Source of the DNA: Mesorhizobium sp. M1B.F.Ca.ET.045.04.1.1
GTDB taxonomy: Bacteria; Pseudomonadota; Alphaproteobacteria; Rhizobiales; Rhizobiaceae
Length of the DNA: 64,000 nucleotides
NCBI RefSeq assembly: GCF_003952465.1
Contig: NZ_CP034448.1
Span: forward strand, 5,495,001-5,559,000
Reading direction: 5' to 3'
A program made the translations under genes and the position numbers. This document shows positions 17,185-26,596 of the stretch, one piece after another (the first letter of the stretch is position 1; every line of letters begins with the position of its first letter). The notes beneath the pieces were generated by a model. It was not told the DNA's origin and searched no databases. It was given only the letters and a program-made list of their open reading frames with translations.

Positions 17185-18633
17185 ATGCGGGAAACGGAAC
17201 TGAAGCTCGAGCTTTCGCAATCGGGTGCGCGGTCGCTCCTAAAGAAAAATCCGTTCGGATCCCCGCCCACCATTCTTCAGCAGAGATCCATCTATTTCGA
17301 TACCACCGGATGGGATCTGTCCAAGCGCGGCCTATCGCTTCGCATTCGGCAATCGGGAAATGAAAGGATACAAACCCTCAAAGCGGGCGATGGCGCCGCG
17401 GCCGGATCGTTCACACGCGAGGAATTGGAGCGACCGGTCGCCGGCGACACACCGATACTTGACGATCCACGGATCCGAGACCTGCTTGCGGGGGATGGCC
17501 GAAAGCTCACGCCCTTGTTCGAGGTTCATGTCAAACGGCATCGTTGGAATGTGATCGATGGCGACGCGACGGTCGAAGTCGCTCTGGACGCTGGCAAGGT
17601 CGTTGCAGCCGACCGCGAGGCTTCGCTCTGCGAGATCGAGTTGGAAAAGAAGGCGGGTTCACCGAGAGCGCTGTTTGCGCTCGCCCGCAAAGTCGACCTG
17701 ATCACGCCGGCGCATCTCGGCGTGCTGAGCAAAGCGGAACGCGGCTATCGTCTGCTTAGTTCGGCGCCCGGTGCTGTGAAATCCGCCGCGACCCCGCTCA
17801 CTTCCGAGATGAGCGCGGCAACAGCTTTCGCGCGCATCGCGGCGGCCTGTCTCAAACAGTTTCGGCTCAATGAAACGGCGCTCGGCTGGTCTCGCGATGC
17901 CGACGCCCTGCACCAGGCTCGCGTGTCGCTGCGACGGCTGCGCTCACTATGCTCGATCTGCAAGTCGCTATTCGACGACAGCCGTTTCGACCACTTACGA
18001 GAAGAATTGAAATGGCTCGCCTCGGAGCTTGGCGAGGCACGCAATATCGACGTGATGATCGGTCGAGCTTCGAGCGAGGCCCTTTCAAGCCGTCTTCAAG
18101 ACGCGCGCGACGACGCCTACGCTGCGGTCGAAGCATCGCTCTCCTCGGTGCGCGCTCGCTCCTTGATGATCGATGCCACCGAGTGGATTTCCATCGGGGA
18201 CTGGCGAACCCAATCGGACGAAAAGTTGCACGAGCAGTCGTCGAGGAATTTGGCCTCAGGTGTATTCGACAAATTTTGGAAAAAGGTGGCGAAGGGCGGC
18301 AACGATCTCATCGATGCCGATGACGAGACCCGCCATAAAGTGCGAATCGCCGCAAAGAAACTGCGCTACGCGGCCGAGTTCTTCGAGCCGCTTTACAACA
18401 GCAAGGCGGAAGCCAAACGCCACCGACGGTTCATCGAGGCGATGAAGGGCCTCCAGGATCATCTCGGCAGCCTCAACGATATCGCCACCGCGCCCGATAT
18501 GTTGGCAGCGCTGGAGCTATCGGACGTGGCGGGTGCGAAAGATCTTTTCAGCGCCGAGGACAAGTCCAAGCTTCTCAAGGACGCCGCGGAAGCACACGAC
18601 GCCTTTGTCAGTACCAGGCGCTTCTGGCGTTGA
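17185..18633 (+). CDS. CYTH and CHAD domain-containing protein
   Basis: 482-residue fusion. Residues 1-200 are a CYTH (triphosphate tunnel) domain with the signature ExExK at 3-7 (RETELKLE) and the basic strand LRIRQSG; about 215-482 are a helical CHAD domain with regularly spaced basic residues (HQARVSLRRLRSLC; HKVRIAAKKLRYAAEFFEPL; DHLGSLNDI). CYTH hydrolyses inorganic triphosphate-type substrates and CHAD binds polyphosphate, so a role in polyphosphate metabolism or at granules is likely. The ATG at 17185 is preceded by GAGG. The nearby phasin suggests a storage theme, but they are not in one operon. Confidence 0.9.
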   Translation: MRETELKLELSQSGARSLLKKNPFGSPPTILQQRSIYFDTTGWDLSKRGLSLRIRQSGNERIQTLKAGDGAAAGSFTREELERPVAGDTPILDDPRIRDLLAGDGRKLTPLFEVHVKRHRWNVIDGDATVEVALDAGKVVAADREASLCEIELEKKAGSPRALFALARKVDLITPAHLGVLSKAERGYRLLSSAPGAVKSAATPLTSEMSAATAFARIAAACLKQFRLNETALGWSRDADALHQARVSLRRLRSLCSICKSLFDDSRFDHLREELKWLASELGEARNIDVMIGRASSEALSSRLQDARDDAYAAVEASLSSVRARSLMIDATEWISIGDWRTQSDEKLHEQSSRNLASGVFDKFWKKVAKGGNDLIDADDETRHKVRIAAKKLRYAAEFFEPLYNSKAEAKRHRRFIEAMKGLQDHLGSLNDIATAPDMLAALELSDVAGAKDLFSAEDKSKLLKDAAEAHDAFVSTRRFWR

Positions 18634-18680
18634 GCGGGGCGACGAAGGTCCGGCATCGGAAGATGGACGTCAGTTCCGGG

Positions 18681-18932
18681 TCAAGAGCGGTCGTCTCGTA
18701 GGCTAATCGCTCGCGCGGATCGGCTGCCGCGCGGCGCTGTCGGCAGGTCCAGAAGCTTCGCCACAGCCTTGGCGCCCTTGCCCGTAACACGGACCGATCC
18801 GTCGTCGCCCACCTCCACCGTCGCACCGTTGGCGAAGCTGAGCGACCAACCGTCGCCTTTGGCGCTACGGCGGCGATCGGTGAGCTCGATGCCGGCAGCG
18901 GTGACCAGGGCGACGATCCTGTCGACGTCCAT
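18681..18932 (-). CDS. hypothetical protein coupled to the phosphatase gene
   Basis: 83 residues from the ATG at 18932; a TTG at 18953 would add seven residues and overlap the phosphatase stop as TTGA. The sequence MDVDRIVALVTAAGIELTDR then SLSFANGATVEVGDDGSVRV suggests a small alpha/beta domain. No known family recognised. The tight junction with the acid phosphatase gene suggests co-transcription. Its independence as a gene is moderately supported only. Confidence 0.5.
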   Translation of the reverse strand: MDVDRIVALVTAAGIELTDRRRSAKGDGWSLSFANGATVEVGDDGSVRVTGKGAKAVAKLLDLPTAPRGSRSARAISLRDDRS

Positions 18933-18949
18933 CTTCGTCTTACGCGCCC

Positions 18950-20500
18950 TCAATTGAGGTCGAGCCCGCCGGTAAGATCGCCGAGCGGCGGCTCGCCATG
19001 CGCGGCCACGGCCTTGTCGCGGACCACGATGCCATGCAGCACCGGCAGTTCGAAGCGCTCGGTGATGAAGCGCAGGATCGACGTCGTGTCGTAGGGCGCA
19101 TGGTCGACATAGCCGCGCTTGGCAAAAGGCGAAACGATGATCGCGGGGATGCGCGTGCCCGGCCCCCAGCGGTCGCCCTTGGGCGGAGCGACGTGATCCC
19201 AGATGCCGCCATTCTCGTCATAGGTGACGACGACCAGCATATGCGGCCATTGCGGGCTCTTCTCCAGATGGGCGATGACATCCGCGATATGGCGGTCGCC
19301 GGCCTGGATGTCGGCATAGCCGGAATGCTCGTTGAGATTGCCCTGCGGCTTGTAGAAGGAGACCTGCGGCAGGCCGCCATCGTCGATGGCCTGGATGAAG
19401 CTCACGCCGCCGAGCCCGGCGTCGCGCAGATGCTCGCGCCTGGCTTCGGTGCCCGGCGCATAGTTGGCGTAGTAGTTGAACGGCTGGTGATGGTACTGGA
19501 AATTCGGTGTCGGTGTGTGGTTGCCGTGATCGAGCGTGTATTGCCAGGCGCCCGAATACCACGCCCAACTGACGTGCTTGAGACTGAGCATGTCGCCGAT
19601 GGTCGGCTCCGTCTGCGGCGGCAGCGTCGTCGGCTTGGCCGCATCCGCCATGCGCGGATCGCCGCCGGGCGCCGGATTGTTGCCGCTCGGCTGGTAAGGC
19701 GGCTGCATCGTGTTCACCACGTAGAAGTCGGGCGTCAGATTGCCGTCGGAGACGAATTTCGGGATGCCGTCGCGCGCCGATTTCGGCGAGTTGTCGGCGA
19801 CCTTCAGCGCAGTGCCGCTATCGTCCGTCACCGAGATCGAAGGCTTGGCCGGGTTCTTGTCGGCATCAGCATAATAAGGCGCGCAGGCGCAGATCAGCCA
19901 CTGGTGGTTGAAGAAAGAGCCGCCGAAGGCGCCCATGAAGAAATGGTCGGCCAGCACATATTTCTGAGCGACCGCCCACATGTCGGTCTTGGAGGCGTCC
20001 CAATTGCTCATCGGCATGGCGCCTGAATCGGCCCAGGCGACGAACATGTCGTTCTTGCCGCCGTTGATCTGCATCTGGTTCTGGTAATAGCGGTGCCACA
20101 GATCGTGCGTTACGACGGTGAGCGGAACATTGAACCCCTTCGCGTCATTCACGGTGAACGGCTCGTTCGGAAGGTGCTCGGTCATCGCTTGCGTCACCGG
20201 CGGCGTCACGCCCTTGCCCGTAAGCCCGTCCCAGACCGGCGGCAGTTCGGACAGCACCGAACCGTCACGGTCACGCTGCTCAAGGCTTTCCTGGCTCGCC
20301 TTGTCGATGCCCTCGGCGCCGGGAAAATGGCCATAGAGATTGTCGAAGGCGCGGTTCTCCGCGAAGATGACGACCACCGTTTCTATCTTGGCGATGCCGT
20401 CCGGCGGATCGCCGGGCTGCGCCGCAAGCGCCGGAGCCGAAGCGGCAGCGCACAGAGCGAGAGCAGAGGAAAACAGGGCGAGCCCAGAGGATCGCTTCAT
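18950..20500 (-). CDS. acid phosphatase / phospholipase C-like phosphoesterase
   Basis: 516-residue exported phosphoesterase of the PF04185 family (AcpA or phospholipase C type), in the alkaline phosphatase superfamily. A signal peptide runs to about residue 27 (APALAAQ). Conserved blocks are VVVIFAENRAFDNLYG near the N-terminus, the DHFFMGAFGGSFFNHQWLICA central region, YDENGGIWDHV (metal ligands) and SPFAKRGYVDH. It should release phosphate from phosphomonoesters or lipid head groups in the periplasm. The ATG at 20500 is preceded by AGGGAGG at 7-base spacing; the ATG six bases earlier is too close to that site. Confidence 0.9.
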   Translation of the reverse strand: MKRSSGLALFSSALALCAAASAPALAAQPGDPPDGIAKIETVVVIFAENRAFDNLYGHFPGAEGIDKASQESLEQRDRDGSVLSELPPVWDGLTGKGVTPPVTQAMTEHLPNEPFTVNDAKGFNVPLTVVTHDLWHRYYQNQMQINGGKNDMFVAWADSGAMPMSNWDASKTDMWAVAQKYVLADHFFMGAFGGSFFNHQWLICACAPYYADADKNPAKPSISVTDDSGTALKVADNSPKSARDGIPKFVSDGNLTPDFYVVNTMQPPYQPSGNNPAPGGDPRMADAAKPTTLPPQTEPTIGDMLSLKHVSWAWYSGAWQYTLDHGNHTPTPNFQYHHQPFNYYANYAPGTEARREHLRDAGLGGVSFIQAIDDGGLPQVSFYKPQGNLNEHSGYADIQAGDRHIADVIAHLEKSPQWPHMLVVVTYDENGGIWDHVAPPKGDRWGPGTRIPAIIVSPFAKRGYVDHAPYDTTSILRFITERFELPVLHGIVVRDKAVAAHGEPPLGDLTGGLDLN

Positions 20501-20642
20501 CGCCATACCTCCCTAGCGCAAAATGGGATGACACCAGCTTCGGCATGTCTTTGCAATAGCCACCGCGCTGGACGGGCTATGCCATTGGGATTACCCTCCT
20601 TCAACCGCAGGATGCGCGGCCAAATCCGGAGGGAGATGGATC

Positions 20643-21197
20643 ATGAGCTTGCAAGGCGATGCCCTGAAAGACGCGATCGGACGAACGCGCGACAAATGGG
20701 GATGGTTCGTGGCGCTCGGCGTGCTGCTGTTGATTTTCGGCGGCATCGCTTTCGGCAATCTGTTCATCGCCACCGTCGCCTCGGTCTATGTCGTCGGCTG
20801 GCTGATGCTGATGGCCGGCGTCATCGAGATCATCCATGCTTTCGGCGTGAAAACCTGGGGACGCTTCTTCTACTGGCTGCTTAGCGGCCTGCTCTACGCC
20901 GTGGCCGGCTTCTTCGCCTTCGACAATCCGCTGCTTGCCTCGGCGGTGCTCACCCTGCTGCTGGCGATCGCGCTTGTCGCTTCCGGGCTGCTGAGGGCCT
21001 GGGTCGCCTACAATCACCGCCCTGAGCAAGGCTGGGGATGGCTGCTCGCGGCCGCCGTCATCACCATCCTGCTTGGCCTGATCATCGCCATGGGCTGGCC
21101 GGTCAACAGCCTGTGGGTGCTCGGCATGTTCCTGGCCATCGACCTGATCTTCCAGGGCTGGAGCTTTATCGCCATCGGGTTGGCGTTGAAGCGGTAG
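20643..21197 (+). CDS. HdeD family acid-resistance membrane protein
   Basis: 184-residue integral membrane protein with six predicted hydrophobic helices in three pairs (for example WFVALGVLLLIFGGIAFG; VVGWLMLMAGVIEIIHAF; WVLGMFLAIDLIFQGWSFIAIGL). The DUF308/HdeD pattern is clear. HdeD contributes to acid tolerance in E. coli; here function is inferred only from family. The start is supported by GGAGGGAG. It is divergent from the phosphatase gene. Confidence 0.88.
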   Translation: MSLQGDALKDAIGRTRDKWGWFVALGVLLLIFGGIAFGNLFIATVASVYVVGWLMLMAGVIEIIHAFGVKTWGRFFYWLLSGLLYAVAGFFAFDNPLLASAVLTLLLAIALVASGLLRAWVAYNHRPEQGWGWLLAAAVITILLGLIIAMGWPVNSLWVLGMFLAIDLIFQGWSFIAIGLALKR

Positions 21198-21214
21198 CCG
21201 GGGTCCCCAGCCGA

Positions 21215-22216
21215 TCAAAAACAGATCGCGGCGTCCAGCTCCGAGAGCGGGCGCACACCGGCGAGCAGCGCCCTCGCCTCGGCCTCGTCGCGCTTCATCT
21301 GCACCACCAGCGCGTCGAGCCCGTCGAACTTCAGCTCGGGGCGCAGATAGCCGAAGAACGACACCTCGCAGGTCTCGCCGTAGAGATCGCCGGAGAAGTC
21401 GAAGACATAGGTTTCGAGCAGCGGCGCGCCATTGTCGTCGATGGTCGGGCGGCGGCCGAAGCTGGCGACGCCGTCATGCAGCGTGCCGTCGGCGCGGCGG
21501 AAGCGGACGGCGTAAATGCCTTCCTTCAGAGTGGCTTCCGGCGAAAGCCTCATATTGGCGGTCGGGAAGCCGAGCGTGCGGCCGAGCTGCTGCCCCCCGA
21601 TCACCTCGCTCTCGACGGTGAAGCGATAGCCGAGCAGGCCGGCGGCCTCCGCCACCTCGCCTTCGCAAAGCAAAGCGCGGATGCGGCTCGACGAAACCAC
21701 CTCGGCGCCCTCGTCGCGGAAGGCGTCGACCAGGGTGACGCCAAAACCGTGGCGCTCGCCGGCCGCCATCAGGAAGGCCGGGCCGCCCTGGCGGTCCTTG
21801 CCGAAATGGAAGTCGAAGCCGGTGACGGCGTGGGAGATGCCGAGCTTGTGCTCCAGCACGTCAGTCACGAACGCATCGGCCGAGAGCGCGGCGAAGTCGC
21901 GCGTGAACGGCTGCTCGACCAGGGCGGCGAAGCCGAGCCTGGCCAGGAGCCGCGCCTTCATCGGCGGCGGCGTCAGCACGAAAAGCGGTACCTCCGGCCT
22001 GAACACCTTGCGCGGGTGCGGCTCGAAGGTGAGCACCAGGGCCGGCACGCCGCGGCGGGCGGCCTCGGCCAGCGCCCGCTCCAGCACCGAGAGGTGACCG
22101 CGGTGGACGCCGTCGAAATTGCCGATCGCCACGACGCCGCCGCGCAGATGCGCCGGCAACGGCGCGACCGCCGAAATGCGTTCGAAAGCTTGCGTCATGT
22201 CAGAGGCACCCGTCAT
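21215..22216 (-). CDS. ribF: bifunctional riboflavin kinase/FAD synthetase
   Basis: 333 residues. The N-terminal FAD synthetase (nucleotidyltransferase) carries GNFDGVHRGH at about 32-41 and the SSSRIRALLCEGEV segment; the C-terminal riboflavin kinase starts with GRTLGFPTANM. It makes FMN and FAD from riboflavin. The HAD hydrolase gene lies 15 bases upstream, so they are co-transcribed. An internal ATG at 22198 is an alternative start. Confidence 0.95.
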   Translation of the reverse strand: MTGASDMTQAFERISAVAPLPAHLRGGVVAIGNFDGVHRGHLSVLERALAEAARRGVPALVLTFEPHPRKVFRPEVPLFVLTPPPMKARLLARLGFAALVEQPFTRDFAALSADAFVTDVLEHKLGISHAVTGFDFHFGKDRQGGPAFLMAAGERHGFGVTLVDAFRDEGAEVVSSSRIRALLCEGEVAEAAGLLGYRFTVESEVIGGQQLGRTLGFPTANMRLSPEATLKEGIYAVRFRRADGTLHDGVASFGRRPTIDDNGAPLLETYVFDFSGDLYGETCEVSFFGYLRPELKFDGLDALVVQMKRDEAEARALLAGVRPLSELDAAICF

Positions 22217-22231
22217 GGCCCGGCTTCCCGC

Positions 22232-23092
22232 CTATTGCAGCCGCGGAATGACGGCGACCGGCCGATAGCCGTGCGTTGCGAGGAAGCCTGCCAGCCTTTC
22301 GGGATCGGGCCGCAGCGGGTCGCCATAGTCGCGCGCATGGATACCGCCCGAAACGTAGAGCACGTCGAAGCCGTTGTCGGCGGCGCCCTTGACGTCGGTC
22401 ATCATGCCGTCGCCGATGGCGAGCACAGCCGGGCGCTCGACAGCGTGGCCGAGCAGGCCTGCGACCTCCTTCATGGCGAGGTTGTAGATCGGCGCGAAAG
22501 GCTTGCCGGCGACCAGCGTGCGGCCGCCGAGCTGCGCATAGTCGCGCGCCAGCGCACCGGCGCACCAGATGGTCCGCTCGCCGCGCTCGACCAGGATATC
22601 TGGATTGGCGCAGATGAAAGGCAGGTTGCGGGCGCGCAGGCGCTGCAGCAGTTCCGCATAGTCGGCCGGCTTCTCCACCTCGTCGTCATAAAGTCCGGTG
22701 CAGACGACGCCTGAAGCTTCGAACTCCTCGACGAGCTCGACGTCGAGGCCGTCATAAAGGGTGAAGTCGCGCTCCGGGCCGATGTGGAAAATCTTCCTCG
22801 GACCCTCGGCGATCAGGTCGCGGGTGACGTCGCCGGAAGTGACGACACGGTCATAGGCATCGGCCGGAACGCCGATCGCGTTCATCTGCGCAACGACGTC
22901 GGCGCTGCGGCGCGGCGAGTTGGTGATCAGCACCACCGGCACTTTTGCCGCGCGCGCCCGGGCCAGCGCCTCCGCGGCGACGGAAAAGTGCCATTCGCCA
23001 TTGTGCACCACGCCCCATACGTCGCACAGGATGGCCGTGTAGTTTCCTGATAGATCGGCGAGCGAAGCTATGATGTCCGGCGAATCCGCCAT
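22232..23092 (-). CDS. TIGR01459 family HAD-type hydrolase
   Basis: 286-residue HAD superfamily phosphatase of the NagD/class IIA kind. Motif I is ILCDVWGVVHNG (nucleophile Asp), motif II VVLITNSPR, motif III lysine in LVAGKPFAPIYN and motif IV GDGMMTDVKGA. The CAP lies between. Family members near ribF in rhizobia are common; a role in dephosphorylating a flavin-pathway or sugar phosphate is conjecture. ATG at 23092 follows an AGGAAA site. Confidence 0.88.
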   Translation of the reverse strand: MADSPDIIASLADLSGNYTAILCDVWGVVHNGEWHFSVAAEALARARAAKVPVVLITNSPRRSADVVAQMNAIGVPADAYDRVVTSGDVTRDLIAEGPRKIFHIGPERDFTLYDGLDVELVEEFEASGVVCTGLYDDEVEKPADYAELLQRLRARNLPFICANPDILVERGERTIWCAGALARDYAQLGGRTLVAGKPFAPIYNLAMKEVAGLLGHAVERPAVLAIGDGMMTDVKGAADNGFDVLYVSGGIHARDYGDPLRPDPERLAGFLATHGYRPVAVIPRLQ

Positions 23093-23341
23093 GCCGTTTT
23101 CCTGATCTGATCCCTGGCAAGGCCGCGACAGCCATCCTTTCAGTTCGGAGGCCGCCACGGCCGGTCCCGCATAACCGAAGCGCTCCATCCTGTCATCAGC
23201 TTTCGCCATCGCCCGCGGGGCGAGCCCCGATATCGCCCGCCCGAAAGCAAAGGGTTAACGCGCGGTCAAAAAGGCTGCGCGTTGTTGATCGTTTCGCTCA
23301 AGCTGAAATTTAAGGATTTATGACCATGGTTGCAGATCAAA

Positions 23342-23357
23342 TACGACCATGGTCGTA
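23342..23357. promoter_or_regulatory. 16-bp perfect palindrome (candidate operator)
   Basis: TACGACCATGGTCGTA is fully self-complementary. A related half-site TGACCATGGT lies at 23321-23330, 21 bases upstream. It sits between the HAD gene and the Tad-like gene, just ahead of the likely start at 23391. The regulator is unknown. Confidence 0.5.
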
Positions 23358-23390
23358 CATCAATTGGGTCTTTGGCGGGGGCTAAGCGCA

Positions 23391-24569
23391 ATGATCCGCG
23401 GATTTCTTCGCGAAAGGCGGGACAATTATGTCCCGGCGGCCGCCATTGACACGATCGGTCGATTCCTTCGCTGCAGCGACGGCTCCTTCATGCCTGTCGT
23501 TGTCATGGTGATGCTGTCGCTGCTGGTCGCGGTCGGCTTTTCCGTCGACTACACCTCGGCGGTGACGACCAGGAGCAACATGCAGAACGCGCTGGACGCC
23601 GCGGTGCTGTCGATCACCACCATGCCGACGACGACCACGAAGGCCGACCGCGAGGTAGCGCTGCAGCAGGCCTATGTCGCCAATAGCGGACAGGGCACGG
23701 CGACGCTCACCGCAGTCGACGTCGCCGCCGACGGCACGGCGAGCTTCAAAGCCACGGCGGCCTATCCGATGCCGACCGATTTCATGGGGATCGCCAGGAT
23801 CAACACGGTCAATGTCGGCGTGGCCTCGGCGGTGAACAAAACGCCGGCGCTGGTGCAGGCCGATTTCAAGGTGTCGAAAGTGTCGGGCTACTGGAACAAG
23901 ACGATGACGCTCTACGGCACCAAGTTCGCCCAAACCAACGGCCAGAGCCTCATGAAGATCGATTACAACTACATCCCCTATAAATACACCTATACGGACC
24001 ACAATAAGAACTACACCGTGACCGAGCCGAAGGGCTACGGAACCAGCACTGTCTACACGGTGAATGGAACCACGCAGACGCAGGTCCAGCAGCAGACCTG
24101 CACGACGACGGGCTCAACCGGCCCCTTCAGCAATCCGCCGGCCGACGCGATCCTCGGCACCACCAAGGATAAAAACAACGGCAACAAGACGATCTACTTC
24201 CTCACGACCTGCGCGACCACCACCTACCCGGCCAACGGCGCCGGCGCCTCCATCGACGTCAGCCAGATGGACCAGCTCTATCTGCAGATGGATGTACCCT
24301 CCGGCAATCCGAAGGTGCTGGTGTCGAACGATCCCACAACCTCGAACCGGCTCTATATCGGCGCCAGCCAGACCGATATGCCCGAGGTCGAGACCGGAGA
24401 GAAGGTCGACATCTTCACCGCCGTGCCTTGCGGCGAGACCAGCTATCAGGCCTGGGAAGACGGCGGCAATGCGGTGCCGGCGCCGGTTTCCAATGCCGAC
24501 TTCTTCTACACCGTGACCGGCAAGTGCGCCTTCAACCAGAGGCCGTCCGAGACGGTGATGACGCAGTAG
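23391..24569 (+). CDS. TadE/TadG-like pilus assembly-type protein
   Basis: 392 residues from the ATG at 23391. A cytosolic stretch with basic residues is followed by one hydrophobic helix (SFMPVVVMVMLSLLVAVGFSVDY) and the Tad signature SNMQNALDAAVLSI, as in putative Flp pilus-assembly TadE/G-like proteins (PF13400). The large extracytoplasmic part (about 300 residues) is Thr/Asn/Tyr rich with paired cysteines (QQTCTTTG; TTCATTT; AVPCGET; GKCAFNQ) and no catalytic domain. An ATG at 23349 lies inside a palindrome and is less likely. The next gene follows after 4 bases, so the two are expected to act together at the cell envelope. Confidence 0.8.
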   Translation: MIRGFLRERRDNYVPAAAIDTIGRFLRCSDGSFMPVVVMVMLSLLVAVGFSVDYTSAVTTRSNMQNALDAAVLSITTMPTTTTKADREVALQQAYVANSGQGTATLTAVDVAADGTASFKATAAYPMPTDFMGIARINTVNVGVASAVNKTPALVQADFKVSKVSGYWNKTMTLYGTKFAQTNGQSLMKIDYNYIPYKYTYTDHNKNYTVTEPKGYGTSTVYTVNGTTQTQVQQQTCTTTGSTGPFSNPPADAILGTTKDKNNGNKTIYFLTTCATTTYPANGAGASIDVSQMDQLYLQMDVPSGNPKVLVSNDPTTSNRLYIGASQTDMPEVETGEKVDIFTAVPCGETSYQAWEDGGNAVPAPVSNADFFYTVTGKCAFNQRPSETVMTQ

Positions 24570-24573
24570 TCGC

Positions 24574-26568
24574 ATGCAGGGCCGCTTACCACAGATGCGC
24601 GAATTCTGGCGTCGATTTCGCCGCGACCGGCGCGGCAATTATGCCCTCGTGACGGCGATTGCCATGGTGCCGCTGATGGGCGCCCTGGCGATCGCCGTCG
24701 ATTTCACCGAGCTCAACCGGCAAAAGCAGATGGTGCTGAATGCGCTCGACGCGGCCAACTTCGCCGCCGCGAGGCGCTTGGCGGAAGGCGCGACCGACGA
24801 CCAGATCAGGGCCTATGCGGTCGGCTTCTTCAACGCCAACCTCAACAACATCGACCCGACGACGATCTCGCTCGACGTCACGCTGCCCAGCAGCCAGGCC
24901 GGCGGCGGCCTGGTGAGCATGTGCGCGACGCTCAACTACCACCCCTATTTCTACCCGGCGGCGGCTCTGCTCAACGGCGCGTCCGAAGGTGACGCGAACA
25001 AGCCGATCACGCTCGGGCCGTGCTCGCAGGTGCGGCTGAAGAACACGCTGGAAGTGGCGATGGTGCTCGACAATTCGGGCTCGATGTCGACGAAGGGGTC
25101 CGGCACAGGGCAGAAGCGCATCGACCTGCTCAAGCAGGCCGCCAAGCAGCTCGTCGACACGCTGGCCCAGCAGGCGGCGCAGATCAAGCAGATCGACAAG
25201 CCGGTCCAGTTCAGCCTCGTGCCCTTCGCCGCCTCGGTCAATGTCGGGCCGGACAACGACAACGCCTCCTGGATGGACGTCTACGGGCTGTCGCCGATCG
25301 CCAACGAGAATTTCGACTGGTCGACGCTCCACGCCGCTGACAAATACGCCGAGAAGATCAACGGCATCTGGTACAAGAAAGGCACCGGCTGGGGCACGGA
25401 GGAAGGCCAGGCGCTGAGCCGCCTCTCGCTCTACCGGGACATGAAGGTCGTCACCAGCCATGAGCGCATCGTCGGCAGCAAGCGTGTCGTCTGCGACGAA
25501 TACCGTTCCAACAACACCTGCGAGCGCAGCCACAACGAATACGACTACAACGACACCTACGGCCCGTTCGCAAGCTGGCAGGGTTGCGTCGAGGTGCGGC
25601 CTTATCCCTACAATGTCGACGACACGCCGGCATCGGGCGGCCCCAACAACACCGGCATCGGCGTCGGCGACCCCGCCACCATGTTCGTGCCGATGTTTGC
25701 GCCAGACGAGCCCGGCGATCATTGGAAAGTGACGCAGGATCCGGACGAGCCGAAGCCGGCGACCTACGGCGCCGCCAACAGTTGGTGGAACGACGACCCG
25801 TCGAGCCCTGACGGGCCGACGCGGCAGTCCAATATGGCCAAGTATTTCCAGCCGCGGCCGATGAATGCCCCGGTGCTGGGCGCGGGCGCCGGCCCGAACT
25901 ACAGCTGCACCACCACGCCGATCACGCCGCTCACCGACGTCGCCAATGCCGACGGGCTCGCAGCCGTCAAGGCTGCGATCGACCTGATGGTTCCCAACGG
26001 CAACACCAATGTGCCGGAAGGCATGGCCTGGGGCTGGCGCACCGTCTCCAGCGCGGCACCGTTCACCGAAGGACGGCCGGAGACCGAGCGCGGCAACGAC
26101 AAGGTCGTCATCGTGCTTACCGACGGCGAGAACACCTATTCGACGGTCAATCCGGACCCTGCCGGCAACAAGTCGACCTATGCCGCCTACGGCTATACCG
26201 GCGTCGGCTATAACCGCACTTCGGTTACCCGCCTGTTCGGCGGCACATCGAGCGATATCGGCCAGTTCAATTATACCTCGAGCAACTACACCAGCGCCCT
26301 CAACGAGCAGATGGCCAAGCTCTGCGACAACGCCAAGGCGGCCAACATCATGGTGATGACGGTTGCGCTCGACATGTCTTCGACCGACGCCGGCGACAAG
26401 AAGGCGATGGAGGCGCTGAAGACCTGCTCGTCGGACTCCCGCTTCCGCAAGGACCCGGCCGACCCCAGCAAGCCCGCCAAGCTATTCTGGAACGCGACCG
26501 GCGCGACGCTCTCGGACAACTTTAAAGAGATTGCGAACGAGCTGTCGAATTTGCGGGTGGTGGGGTAG
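24574..26568 (+). CDS. TadG-like protein with von Willebrand factor A domain
   Basis: 664 residues. Basic N-terminus (RRFRRDRRGNYALV), one membrane helix at about 24-42 and the Tad motif QMVLNALDAANFAAARRLAEG. The vWA domain begins near residue 161 with the MIDAS motif DNSGSMS and ends with VVIVLTDGENTYS and NIMVMTVALD. A long insertion of about 260 residues splits the first and later parts of the vWA fold and is rich in Asn, Asp, Tyr and Pro. Metal-dependent adhesion of this protein to pilus or surface ligands is plausible. No other tad/cpa genes are in the window. Confidence 0.85.
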   Translation: MQGRLPQMREFWRRFRRDRRGNYALVTAIAMVPLMGALAIAVDFTELNRQKQMVLNALDAANFAAARRLAEGATDDQIRAYAVGFFNANLNNIDPTTISLDVTLPSSQAGGGLVSMCATLNYHPYFYPAAALLNGASEGDANKPITLGPCSQVRLKNTLEVAMVLDNSGSMSTKGSGTGQKRIDLLKQAAKQLVDTLAQQAAQIKQIDKPVQFSLVPFAASVNVGPDNDNASWMDVYGLSPIANENFDWSTLHAADKYAEKINGIWYKKGTGWGTEEGQALSRLSLYRDMKVVTSHERIVGSKRVVCDEYRSNNTCERSHNEYDYNDTYGPFASWQGCVEVRPYPYNVDDTPASGGPNNTGIGVGDPATMFVPMFAPDEPGDHWKVTQDPDEPKPATYGAANSWWNDDPSSPDGPTRQSNMAKYFQPRPMNAPVLGAGAGPNYSCTTTPITPLTDVANADGLAAVKAAIDLMVPNGNTNVPEGMAWGWRTVSSAAPFTEGRPETERGNDKVVIVLTDGENTYSTVNPDPAGNKSTYAAYGYTGVGYNRTSVTRLFGGTSSDIGQFNYTSSNYTSALNEQMAKLCDNAKAANIMVMTVALDMSSTDAGDKKAMEALKTCSSDSRFRKDPADPSKPAKLFWNATGATLSDNFKEIANELSNLRVVG

Positions 26569-26596
26569 CACGGATGTAACGCCGGCGCGGAAGCTG

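Noticed and set aside
23349..23390. ATG at 23349 as start of the TadE/G-like gene
   Set aside because: It falls in the centre of a perfect palindrome and has no Shine-Dalgarno; the later ATG at 23391 begins the usual basic N-terminus.
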